Assembly: GCA_020199975.1 (NCBI GenBank)
Contig: JAIVJP010000329.1
Span: 1 to 5,444, forward strand
DNA length: 5,444 nucleotides
DNA from: Acidobacteriota bacterium
Lineage (GTDB): Bacteria; Acidobacteriota; Blastocatellia; Pyrinomonadales; Pyrinomonadaceae
Direction: 5' to 3'
Shown: positions 1 through 5,262 of the stretch, piece by piece
How the letters are laid out: the number at the start of each line of letters is the position of its first letter
How positions within the stretch are numbered: position 1 is the stretch's first letter
Notes under the pieces: model-generated
What the model saw: the letters and a program-made list of their open reading frames with translations, nothing else
Database searches by the model: none
What the model was told of the DNA's origin: nothing
Made by a program: the position numbers and the translations under genes

Positions 1-1488
1 CGATATGCGCAGGGTGGAATTATCGGTCGAGGTGTGGATGACGACCCCGAAATTCTTCTGGTGGACATCCTGGCAGCCGGCGCCGGCGTGAGTTCACCTT
101 ACGCAGCCCGCATACTCGCCGAGGAAGGACCGCCGATCCTCCACGACGTCCTGGAGAAAGCTGCGGGCGTTAAGTTTGACAGCGACTCAAGCGGGCAACC
201 GCTCTGGGGTAATGAAGCCGCTCATTCACGCCGTCGCATTCTGCACGTGGGCGATGGCACCGGGGCCGCCATCATGAAGGGTTTAATTAGTGCTCTGCGC
301 AGCTGCCCAAACATCACGATCGAATCGAACATCACCGCGGTCGATCTGATCACCTTTCCTCATCACTCCCGCGATCCACTCGACAATTATCGGCCTATCG
401 CCTGCCACGGCGCTTACATGTTTAACCGACCGGAGCACACGGTCCATCGCTACCTCGCCGCGGCAACTGTGCTGGCGACCGGCGGCCTGGGCCGTATTTA
501 TCGCAACACTACTAACCCCACGGGTGCGCGCGGTGACGGGTTAGCCATGGCCCACCGCGCCGGCGCCAGGATAGTAAATGCCGAATATGTGCAGTTTCAT
601 CCCACGGCGCTGGCCGCGCCCGGTGGCGAAGGTTTGTTGATTAGTGAAGCTGTGCGAGGCGAAGGCGGAATTCTGTCGACCCCGGATGGGCGTCAGTTCA
701 TGACTGAGTACTCGCCCGAGTGGAAGGATCTTGCGCCGCGCGACGTAGTGGCTCGGGCTATACATCACGAGATGGAGACGCACGACTACTCTTATGTACT
801 GCTCGACATCGCATCGCGAATGCCTGCCGACGCCATTCGCAATCGCTTTCCCAACATCTACGCTCAGTGTCTAAAGGCCGGCATAGACATCACGCAGGAA
901 CCGATACCCGTAGTGCCGGCCGCACATTACTTCTGCGGCGGTGTGCTGGTGGACGAATGGGGGCGCTCGAGCATCGATAACCTCTATGCAGTCGGAGAAA
1001 TCAGTTGCACGGGAGTGCACGGCGCCAATCGCCTGGCCTCAACCTCTCTGCTAGAAGGATTGGTGTGGGGAAACCGCGCGGCCAGGCATGTCGAGGAAAC
1101 TCTCAGCACCCCACTGACCCAGGTGCCGGCTACGAAACGACCTGGGTTCGCCGACGTGCCCCCGTGGGATGAGAGTGGGTTATTTGCCGAGCCCGATCCG
1201 GCGTTGATTCAAGGCGACATGCAGACGATCCAAAATATCATGTGGCACTACGTAGGCCTGGTTCGCAACGAGGAACGTCTCTCGCGAGCGATTAGAGAGC
1301 TCCGACACCTCTGGAATGAGATCGAGACGTTTTACCGAACCACCAAGCTGGCCGATGGATTGATAGGGCTAAGAAACGCCATCGAGGTTGCCCTGCTGAT
1401 CGCGCAAGCCGCTCAACACAATCGCCAGAGCCGTGGTTGCCATTACCGGCATGACTCGGTTTCAGTCGAAGGCGACCGGCTGATCTAG
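1..1488 (+). CDS. nadB: L-aspartate oxidase, 5'-truncated by the window edge
   Basis: This flavoprotein (FAD) oxidises L-aspartate to iminoaspartate, using O2 or fumarate as acceptor, and hands the product to quinolinate synthase NadA in cytoplasmic de novo NAD synthesis. The reading frame is open from base 1, beginning RYAQGGI, which matches about residue 48 of E. coli NadB. Roughly 47 N-terminal residues holding the FAD-binding GxGxxG are therefore upstream; the GTG at 34 is internal and not the start. 495 residues are visible, giving about 540 in all, as usual for the family. By recalled alignment to E. coli NadB, the active-site residues are all kept: Glu121 (in NEAAHSRRRIL), His244 (QFHPTAL), Arg290 (LAPRDVVARAI), His351 (VPAAHYFCGG) and Arg386 (HGANR). 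The helical C-terminal domain ends with SRGCHYRHDS, close to the usual SRGxHxxxDxP but without the Pro. The main alternative, the succinate dehydrogenase flavoprotein, is disfavoured by the SRGxH tail and the TQEPIPVVPAAH block. It ends one base before a convergent gene. Confidence 0.96.
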   Translation, partial: RYAQGGIIGRGVDDDPEILLVDILAAGAGVSSPYAARILAEEGPPILHDVLEKAAGVKFDSDSSGQPLWGNEAAHSRRRILHVGDGTGAAIMKGLISALRSCPNITIESNITAVDLITFPHHSRDPLDNYRPIACHGAYMFNRPEHTVHRYLAAATVLATGGLGRIYRNTTNPTGARGDGLAMAHRAGARIVNAEYVQFHPTALAAPGGEGLLISEAVRGEGGILSTPDGRQFMTEYSPEWKDLAPRDVVARAIHHEMETHDYSYVLLDIASRMPADAIRNRFPNIYAQCLKAGIDITQEPIPVVPAAHYFCGGVLVDEWGRSSIDNLYAVGEISCTGVHGANRLASTSLLEGLVWGNRAARHVEETLSTPLTQVPATKRPGFADVPPWDESGLFAEPDPALIQGDMQTIQNIMWHYVGLVRNEERLSRAIRELRHLWNEIETFYRTTKLADGLIGLRNAIEVALLIAQAAQHNRQSRGCHYRHDSVSVEGDRLI

Positions 1489-1489
1489 C

Positions 1490-2086
1490 CTAACTATACC
1501 CCAAAACGCCGCGCACTCGCGAGATTGCTCCCCTCATCACCCGGACCATGCGGGGCGCGATGTAGATCGAAAGCGCCAGGAATATAACGAGGAAAATGAT
1601 GGTGACTAAGGGCAGGAAGACTGATAGCAGAATAGTGCTAAAGGCGACAACATCCTCGGCGAGGCTGACCACAACGTTGGATACCGGCTCGGGGCTTAGG
1701 TTGATCGCCGCGCGGGCGGTCGCTTTTACTCCATGGGCGCTCAGGGCCAGGCCTCCTCCAAGCAGCAGGGCCACAACCTGGACGCTGCGGTCGAAGTCGC
1801 CGAAGGCTGTCGCCGCCAGCACCGCGCCGGCCGGGATTCTGATGAAAGTGTGTATCGCATCCCAGGTGCTGTCGAGGTAAGGAATCTTGTCTGCAAAAAA
1901 CTCGATGAGATAAAGAACGGAGGCGATGCCGATGATCCACCAGCTGGTGAGGACGTCGAGTTCGCCCGGCAAGCGCAAATTGGCTAAGCGGCCCAACAAG
2001 CCGAGCGTGGCTACTGCGGCGTACAGATTGACTCCTGAGACCCACCCCGCTCCCATCGCAATCGCCAGCGTGCCTATCAAGTTCAT
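1490..2086 (-). CDS. DUF4126 family integral membrane protein
   Basis: 198-residue hydrophobic protein of unknown function, probably in the inner membrane. It begins MNLIGTLAIAMGAGWVSGVN and has hydrophobic segments at about 5-32, 46-64, 85-98, 101-118 and 146-176. The conserved stretch EFFADKIPYLDSTWDAIHTF (about 62-81) and the later SPEPVSN (131-137) are what I associate with DUF4126 proteins; the acidic and Pro residues sit between two membrane segments. The C-terminus is basic (RMVRVMRGAISRVRG), suggesting it lies in the cytoplasm. The start at 2086 is chosen because GGAGGT lies 6 nt upstream and the hydrophobic segment follows at once. The frame stays open to 2203, but that extension is Arg-rich, overlaps a palindromic repeat and lacks this ribosome site. 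The gene is tail to tail with nadB, one base between the stop codons. No biochemical function can be given. Confidence 0.85.
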   Translation of the reverse strand: MNLIGTLAIAMGAGWVSGVNLYAAVATLGLLGRLANLRLPGELDVLTSWWIIGIASVLYLIEFFADKIPYLDSTWDAIHTFIRIPAGAVLAATAFGDFDRSVQVVALLLGGGLALSAHGVKATARAAINLSPEPVSNVVVSLAEDVVAFSTILLSVFLPLVTIIFLVIFLALSIYIAPRMVRVMRGAISRVRGVLGYS

Positions 2087-2092
2087 TGTATT

Positions 2093-2098
2093 ACCTCC
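2093..2098 (-). promoter_or_regulatory. Ribosome binding site that fixes the start of the DUF4126 gene
   Basis: Read on the minus strand, GGAGGT is followed by six bases (AATACA) and then ATG at 2086-2084. This near-perfect anti-SD match supports the 198-residue start over the upstream in-frame start at 2203. Confidence 0.8.
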
Positions 2099-2145
2099 GT
2101 GTTCCAGTACGATCCCGGCTCTAGGTATGTTCGCAAACACGCATT

Positions 2146-2171
2146 GCCGGGACTGCAGGCGTCTCGCCTGG
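2146..2171 (-). repeat. REP-like palindrome, copy A (inverted orientation)
   Basis: Perfect palindrome CAGGCG-TCT-CGCCTG at 2156-2170 (6-bp arms, 3-nt loop). Read on the minus strand it becomes CAGGCGAGACGCCTG followed by CAGTCCCGGC, the same order of palindrome and one-sided flank as copies B and C. This copy therefore points the opposite way. It lies about 60 bp upstream of the DUF4126 start. Confidence 0.75.
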
Positions 2172-2234
2172 AATGAGCGCGAAGCGAATCGCAGCGCGAA
2201 CAAGCGTCAGTTGATCGCTGCTTCGAAGACTTTG

Positions 2235-2259
2235 CGCGGGCCGAGCAGACTCGCCCGCG
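2235..2259. repeat. GC-rich inverted repeat between REP-like copies A and B
   Basis: CGCGGGC at 2235-2241 pairs perfectly with GCCCGCG at 2253-2259 around an 11-nt loop. It sits 9 bp before copy B and may be part of the same composite repeat. There is no T-run on either side, so a simple intrinsic terminator is unlikely. Confidence 0.45.
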
Positions 2260-2264
2260 GCTCG

Positions 2265-2293
2265 TTTGCAGGCGAGACGCCTGCGGTCCTGGC
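2265..2293 (+). repeat. REP-like palindrome, copy B
   Basis: GCAGGCG-AGA-CGCCTGC at 2268-2284 (7-bp perfect arms), preceded by TTT and followed by GGTCCTGGC. The flanks match copy C and, on the other strand, copy A. The conserved one-sided flank shows a dispersed repeat family rather than a chance palindrome. Confidence 0.8.
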
Positions 2294-2305
2294 TTCAGCT
2301 GCTCA

Positions 2306-2333
2306 TTTGCAGGCGGGACGCCTGCGTTCCCAG
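2306..2333 (+). repeat. REP-like palindrome, copy C
   Basis: TTTGCAGGCG-GGA-CGCCTGC at 2306-2325, then GTTCCCAGC. It is the same unit as copy B, 41 bp downstream and in the same direction, with one change in the loop (AGA to GGA) while the arms are intact. It ends about 100 bp before the next gene. Confidence 0.8.
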
Positions 2334-2434
2334 CAAGACTAGTAGGGATAAACGAACTAGGCTAGAATGCGCCCCGCTACGTACCGACGCAATTCACGTT
2401 TACGATTCACGATCCTTCAAAAGGAGACCCCCAA

Positions 2435-2836
2435 ATGAACGTAAAGAAACTGGTGCTGACCATTATCGTAGTCTTCGTTGCCGCGAACCTGGCAGGATTC
2501 TTAATTCACGCAATCTTGCTGAGGCCAGACTACATGGCAGTCAAGGAACACTATCGGCCCGAGGGTCAGGAGATGATGCTCTGGATTTGCCTGGCATATC
2601 TCTCATTCGCCGTAGGTTCGGTGATCGTCTATGCCAAAGGCGTAGAAAACAAACCCTGGCTGGGCCAGGGTATCAGGTTTGGTATTTTGATGTGGCTAAT
2701 CCTTGCGGTCCCGTCCTTCTTTATCGCTTATGCAGTGCAGCCGGTTCCCACGATTCTTATGGTTAAGCAGGTTTTATTTGAAGGGGTCGACAAGATCCTG
2801 CTCGGGATTATCACTGCCGCGCTCTATCGCCCGTAA
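2435..2836 (+). CDS. Small multi-pass membrane protein of unknown function
   Basis: 133 residues, starting MNVKKLVLTIIVVFVAANLA. Hydrophobic segments at about 6-28, 47-67, 79-100 and 104-130 suggest four membrane passes. The Lys pair at the N-terminus fits a cytoplasmic start. The first loop (29-46) carries RPDYMAVKEHYRPEG and the second (68-78) AKGVENKPWLG; these polar loops are the most likely functional positions. I do not recognise a named family, though its overall pattern (VIVYAKGxE then a GIRFGI-type third helix) resembles small hypothetical membrane proteins of bacteria. AAGGAG at 2421-2426, 8 nt before the ATG, supports the start. The gene stands alone: the upstream gene diverges from it and the downstream gene converges on it. 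Nothing in the sequence tells its role. Confidence 0.8.
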   Translation: MNVKKLVLTIIVVFVAANLAGFLIHAILLRPDYMAVKEHYRPEGQEMMLWICLAYLSFAVGSVIVYAKGVENKPWLGQGIRFGILMWLILAVPSFFIAYAVQPVPTILMVKQVLFEGVDKILLGIITAALYRP

Positions 2837-2838
2837 AC

Positions 2839-2852
2839 CAGACTTGAGTCTG
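2839..2852. terminator. Small hairpin just after the 133-aa gene, possible weak terminator
   Basis: CAGACT-TG-AGTCTG, a 6-bp perfect stem beginning 3 nt after the TAA. No clean T-run follows (GGTCGTCTTGTC), so intrinsic termination is uncertain. The larger repeat element just downstream may do this job instead. Confidence 0.3.
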
Positions 2853-2876
2853 TGGTCGTCTTGTCGGAACGGCAAG

Positions 2877-2930
2877 CGGTAGCGACCGGGTCTCAACTTA
2901 GAGAATACAACCCGGTCGCGGTAGCGACCG
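2877..2930. repeat. 12-bp direct repeat and 10-bp hairpin in the left flank of the element
   Basis: CGGTAGCGACCG occurs at 2877-2888 and again at 2919-2930. Between them GCGACCGGGT (2882-2891) pairs perfectly with ACCCGGTCGC (2910-2919) around an 18-nt loop. The right flank of the element lacks this internal hairpin, so the two flanks are not simple mirror copies. Confidence 0.7.
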
Positions 2931-2945
2931 TGTGAAAACTCATTT

Positions 2946-2995
2946 TCTCAGCGCCAAAGGCGCGAAATGTGAAAGCCTGGGCCATCGGCCCAGGT
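2946..2995 (+). repeat. Left 50-bp arm of the inverted repeat
   Basis: Matches the reverse complement of 3120-3169 at 49 of 50 positions; the single difference is G at 2969. The arm contains GCGCC-AAA-GGCGC (2951-2963) and the 8-bp hairpin CCTGGGCC-ATC-GGCCCAGG (2976-2994). The 18-bp unit at 2951-2968 (ending GGCGCGAAAT) recurs at 3016-3033 with two differences. Confidence 0.85.
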
Positions 2996-3119
2996 TAGGG
3001 GTCAATGTTTTTGAAGCGCTGAAGGCGCGAAATCGGAGGCGTCGACGGAAAACAGTAGTGATTGGGCCACCTCCAACATCATTTCGCGCCTTCAGCGCTA
3101 AGGATCTTCAACGGGTCAC

Positions 3120-3169
3120 ACCTGGGCCGATGGCCCAGGCTTTCATATTTCGCGCCTTTGGCGCTGAGA
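3120..3169 (-). repeat. Right 50-bp arm of the inverted repeat
   Basis: Reverse-complement partner of 2946-2995. It holds the palindrome CCTGGGCCGATGGCCCAGG (3121-3139), whose loop reads in the opposite direction to the left copy, and the 18-bp unit in minus orientation at 3147-3164. A further minus-oriented 18-bp unit lies at 3081-3098. Confidence 0.85.
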
Positions 3170-3266
3170 CCCGGAGTTTTCACACAGCCTTTACGGCTCG
3201 CGGTTCTGACAAGCGACGACCCGGGCTACCGCTCGCCGTTCTGACTGGGATGCCGCCGCGGTCGAG

Positions 3267-3797
3267 TCACTTCGCACCCAGAAGTTCGACGTCAAAGAGC
3301 AGAATAGAGTTTGGCGGAATGTTTGGCGGCGAACCTCTTACGCCGTAGCCAAGCGCTGGCGGAATGATGAGCTTGCGTTTGCCGCCGACCTTCATCGATG
3401 CCAAACCTTCGTCCCAGCCTTTAATTACGGCCCCTTCTCCGATGCGGAATTCAAATGGTTGGTCACGATCGACCGAGCTATCAAACTTCTTTCCGTTTTC
3501 CAGCGTGCCGGTGTAGTGCACTGTGACGGTCTGTCCCTTTTTCGGAGTCGCTCCCGTGCCTTCGACCATGTCGACATACTTGAGTCCCGAGGCGGTCGCA
3601 ACCTCGGCCCCTGTTGCGGGTCCACGATGCATCAGCACATAAGCGACTGCCGAGACGGCGAGGACAACGATTACCACAATCGCGATTACTCTCAAATTCC
3701 GATTACTCTTTCCCGAAGAACTCGGATTTGTTGTCGGGTATCTGCCCTTCGGTCGTTTCTTGGCCTTACCAGACTTTCGTTGTCGGCTCTGCGGCAA
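3267..3797 (-). CDS. Membrane-anchored FKBP-type peptidyl-prolyl cis-trans isomerase
   Basis: Catalyses cis-trans isomerisation of X-Pro bonds to assist protein folding. 176 residues: a very basic, Ser/Pro-rich N-terminus (1-35, with KSGKAKKRPKGR), one membrane helix (about 36-55), a short linker, and a complete FKBP domain (about 70-175). FKBP pocket residues are present: Tyr95 (VHYTG), Phe105-Asp106 (KKFDSS), Phe115, Val124-Ile125 and Trp128 (VIKGW), Tyr151 (ALGYG), Ile160 and Phe168 (LLFDVELL). The positive N-terminus predicts N-in/C-out, placing the enzyme outside the membrane; that placement is inferred. The start is TTG at 3797-3795: an in-frame TAA lies two codons upstream, AGGGAG is 9 nt before it, and the only other Met before the domain (residue 56) would remove the anchor. 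A good promoter lies about 30 nt upstream. The gene is single; its 3' end abuts the large inverted repeat. Confidence 0.93.
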   Translation of the reverse strand: MPQSRQRKSGKAKKRPKGRYPTTNPSSSGKSNRNLRVIAIVVIVVLAVSAVAYVLMHRGPATGAEVATASGLKYVDMVEGTGATPKKGQTVTVHYTGTLENGKKFDSSVDRDQPFEFRIGEGAVIKGWDEGLASMKVGGKRKLIIPPALGYGVRGSPPNIPPNSILLFDVELLGAK

Positions 3798-3834
3798 AGT
3801 TTATCTCTCCCTGCGGTGTGATTTGGTACTTAGT

Positions 3835-3863
3835 CTTATATCCTGTTTTGTGAGTTGGTTCAA
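3835..3863 (-). promoter_or_regulatory. Sigma70-like promoter for the FKBP gene
   Basis: On the minus strand, TTGAAC (3863-3858) and TATAAG (3840-3835) are separated by exactly 17 bp. The -10 box matches consensus at 5 of 6 and the -35 box at 4 of 6. The predicted transcript start is near 3828, giving a leader of about 30 nt that contains the AGGGAG site and leads into the TTG start. The position supports both the promoter and the start codon. Confidence 0.65.
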
Positions 3864-3991
3864 TCGGGGACCACCGACACCCACACCAGGAGCGTCCCGG
3901 CCACCATCGATTGGGGCCATTCGAGTTTGAGAGTCTCTCAGTTCGGGAAGGGTGGTTTATTCCCGCTAGCCGTTCGTTAGCGTCGACGCAC

Positions 3992-4013
3992 CTTTGCAGC
4001 TTTGCAGCTTGCA
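3992..4013 (+). repeat. Short tandem repeat of CTTTGCAG
   Basis: CTTTGCAG at 3992-3999 and 4000-4007, followed by a partial third unit CTTGCA (4008-4013). It overlaps the candidate promoter of the dehydrogenase. It could be a tandem operator or simple slippage. Confidence 0.55.
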
Positions 4014-4022
4014 CGCTATCTT
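3994..4022 (+). promoter_or_regulatory. Weak candidate promoter for the dehydrogenase gene
   Basis: TTGCAG (3994-3999) and TATCTT (4017-4022) are 17 bp apart, matching consensus at 3 of 6 and 4 of 6. The spacing is right but the boxes are poor, and the -35 box lies inside a short tandem repeat, which might instead be a regulator site. Apart from this, the tandem repeats and the FKBP promoter, I see nothing else convincing in 3864-3990. Confidence 0.3.
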
Positions 4023-4037
4023 TCCGTCGCTACCCTG

Positions 4038-4063
4038 ACACGCAACCCTAACACGCAACCCTA
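4038..4063 (+). repeat. 13-bp perfect tandem duplication next to the dehydrogenase start
   Basis: ACACGCAACCCTA occurs twice head to tail (4038-4050, 4051-4063), ending 4 bp before the ATG at 4068. The duplication fills the place where a Shine-Dalgarno site would be, and no purine-rich SD is visible. Confidence 0.75.
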
Positions 4064-4067
4064 ACCA

Positions 4068-5168
4068 ATGACGCTTGTCGCCATCATCCCCGCCCCGAAT
4101 GCGCCCGTTGAACTTCGCGAAGTTTCCTTACCCAACATGGAACCGAATTCGGCTCTTCTCGACGTCGAACTCTCCGAAGTCTGCGGTACAGACGTGTATT
4201 TACAACAAGGAAGGCTGCAGGGAGTTCCCTATCCACTCATTCCTGGCCATGTCTCAATCGGCCGCCTGAGCAAGATTAGGGGAGAGCTGCGTGATGTCGA
4301 AGGTCGGCTTTTTAATGAGGGCGATCGCGTTACCTTTCTCGACGTACATCGCACTTGCAACGCCTGCTGGTACTGTCTTGTCGCGAAAGCCACGACGCGT
4401 TGCCCGCACAGGAAAGTTTATGGGATTACCTACGGGCTTGATGACGGGCTTTGCGGTGGTTGGGCAGAGCAGGTCTACATCAAACCGGGCACGCACTGCA
4501 TTCGTGTCGAGGCGGAGCCGGAAACTTTTATGACCGGAGGCTGCGCATTACCAACGGCGCTGCATGCCGTTGAGCGAGCAGAAGTGAAACTGGGAGACAC
4601 GGTACTCGTGCTTGGCTCGGGTCCAGTCGGACTGAGCGCAATTATTCTCGGGCTGATGGGTGGCGCTTTGCGTGTTCTGTGCATCGGCGCGCCCGAGCAC
4701 CGTCTAAAAGCAGCCTCGGGAGTCGGAGCCGCTGCCGTGCTCAACGTCGAGACTCATGACGACGAACAAAGACTCGCGTGGGTCCGAGCGCAAACCTGCG
4801 GACGGGGCGCCGACGTGACGATTGAAGCTACCGGGGCACCGATAGCCGTGCTCCAGGCAATGCGCTTTACCCGCGAAGCAGGCCGTGTAGTGATTGTCGG
4901 GCAGTACACCGATCATGGCCGAGTGCCATCCGAAGCCGCCTTTAACCCACACTTGGATCTTAACAAGAAACACCTCGATGTGCGCGGCTGTTGGGGTTCG
5001 GATTTCTCTCACTTCTACCGTGGCGTTCAAATCATCTCTGACGCCGCGCACGCGGCACCTTGGATGCAGTTGAAACTCACTCACTACGATCTCGCTCACG
5101 CCAATGAAGCCCTTGCGAATGTTTCATCAGGCCAGGTGTTAAAGGCCCTCATTGATCCTGGGAAATAG
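4068..5168 (+). CDS. Zinc-type medium-chain alcohol dehydrogenase
   Basis: NAD(P)-dependent cytoplasmic oxidoreductase of the MDR superfamily, interconverting an alcohol and its carbonyl; substrate unknown. 366 residues, normal for the family. The catalytic (GroES-like) domain is about 1-165: likely zinc ligands Cys39 (CGTD), His61 and Cys159 (GGCALPTALHA), and a structural-zinc set Cys97, Cys100, Cys103 and Cys112. The Rossmann part has VLVLGSGPVG (about 179-188) and DVTIEATGA (249-257). Two deviations: the usual Gly-His-Glu after the first zinc ligand is Gly-His-Val (60-62), and the acidic residue expected at the end of the second Rossmann strand is Gly207 (LCIGAPEHR), which could favour NADP(H). 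The ATG at 4068 gives a normal N-terminus, but no SD precedes it. The class II aldolase gene 94 bp downstream on the same strand suggests a joint pathway. Sugar/polyol or threonine-type dehydrogenases are alternatives I cannot separate. Confidence 0.88.
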   Translation: MTLVAIIPAPNAPVELREVSLPNMEPNSALLDVELSEVCGTDVYLQQGRLQGVPYPLIPGHVSIGRLSKIRGELRDVEGRLFNEGDRVTFLDVHRTCNACWYCLVAKATTRCPHRKVYGITYGLDDGLCGGWAEQVYIKPGTHCIRVEAEPETFMTGGCALPTALHAVERAEVKLGDTVLVLGSGPVGLSAIILGLMGGALRVLCIGAPEHRLKAASGVGAAAVLNVETHDDEQRLAWVRAQTCGRGADVTIEATGAPIAVLQAMRFTREAGRVVIVGQYTDHGRVPSEAAFNPHLDLNKKHLDVRGCWGSDFSHFYRGVQIISDAAHAAPWMQLKLTHYDLAHANEALANVSSGQVLKALIDPGK

Positions 5169-5196
5169 CTCGGTCCAGTGGCCCAGACTTAAGGAA

Positions 5197-5224
5197 CCTC
5201 TGATACTGTCTTAAACATCAGAGG
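5197..5224 (+). promoter_or_regulatory. Perfect inverted repeat between the dehydrogenase and aldolase genes
   Basis: CCTCTGAT (5197-5204) and ATCAGAGG (5217-5224) form an 8-bp perfect inverted repeat around a 12-nt centre. No T-run follows, so a classical terminator is unlikely. TAAAAT at 5231-5236 is a good -10-like box just downstream, although no matching -35 is visible. A regulator-binding site for the aldolase gene, or an mRNA-processing hairpin within a shared transcript, are both possible. Confidence 0.45.
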
Positions 5225-5262
5225 CGCAATTAAAATCGAAGTAAGCAATATGGAGGAGTGAA

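Larger units (their letters stand above)
2861..3245. repeat. Nested imperfect inverted-repeat element filling the convergent intergenic region
   Basis: The whole non-coding stretch between the 133-aa gene and the FKBP gene folds back on itself in at least four nested layers. Outermost, GTCGGAACGGCAAGCGG at 2863-2879 and on to 2891 pairs with 3219-3245, with two substitutions and a 2-nt indel. Next, GTGTGAAAACTC (2930-2941) pairs perfectly with 3174-3185. Next, 2946-2995 pairs with 3120-3169 (49 of 50 positions). Inside that, 3016-3033 pairs perfectly with 3081-3098, and GGAGG (3035-3039) with CCTCC (3070-3074). Each arm also contains its own short hairpins. A long open frame across it (2932-3348, +) is an accident of the repeats. 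I recognise the building blocks as typical of dispersed extragenic repeats in acidobacterial-type genomes, but cannot name the family. Confidence 0.85.

Noticed and set aside
1638..2045. Minus-strand 135-codon frame inside the DUF4126 gene
   Set aside because: Arg/Pro/Gly-rich shadow of the membrane protein in another frame, with no ribosome site.
2087..2203. 39-residue N-terminal extension of the DUF4126 protein
   Set aside because: It is Arg-rich, passes through REP-like copy A and has no ribosome site, while the ATG at 2086 has GGAGGT at ideal spacing and starts directly at the first membrane helix.
2146..2333. Repeats as a possible CRISPR array
   Set aside because: Only three short palindromes, in mixed orientation and with unequal spacing (two are only 41 bp apart), and no cas genes in view.
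2266..2766. Open frame of 166 codons on the plus strand starting in REP-like copy B
   Set aside because: It overlaps the better-supported 133-residue membrane protein in another frame; its product is Arg-rich and has no recognisable domain or ribosome site.
2932..3348. Open frame of 138 codons on the plus strand across the inverted repeat
   Set aside because: It is made of the repeat units, gives a low-complexity Arg/Ala-rich product without a family match, and runs into the FKBP gene on the other strand.
3964..3982. Small hairpin CGCTA...TAGCG upstream of the dehydrogenase
   Set aside because: Only a 5-bp stem plus a wobble pair; too weak to call a terminator or operator without comparative data.
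3766..4014. Minus-strand open frame of 82 codons overlapping the FKBP start
   Set aside because: It has no recognisable motif, overlaps the FKBP promoter and the 5' end of that gene, and its composition looks like chance translation of intergenic DNA.
4038..4066. CCCTAA motifs resembling telomeric repeats
   Set aside because: CCCTAA appears only because a 13-bp unit is duplicated once; there is no run of the hexamer and the surrounding genes are clearly bacterial.
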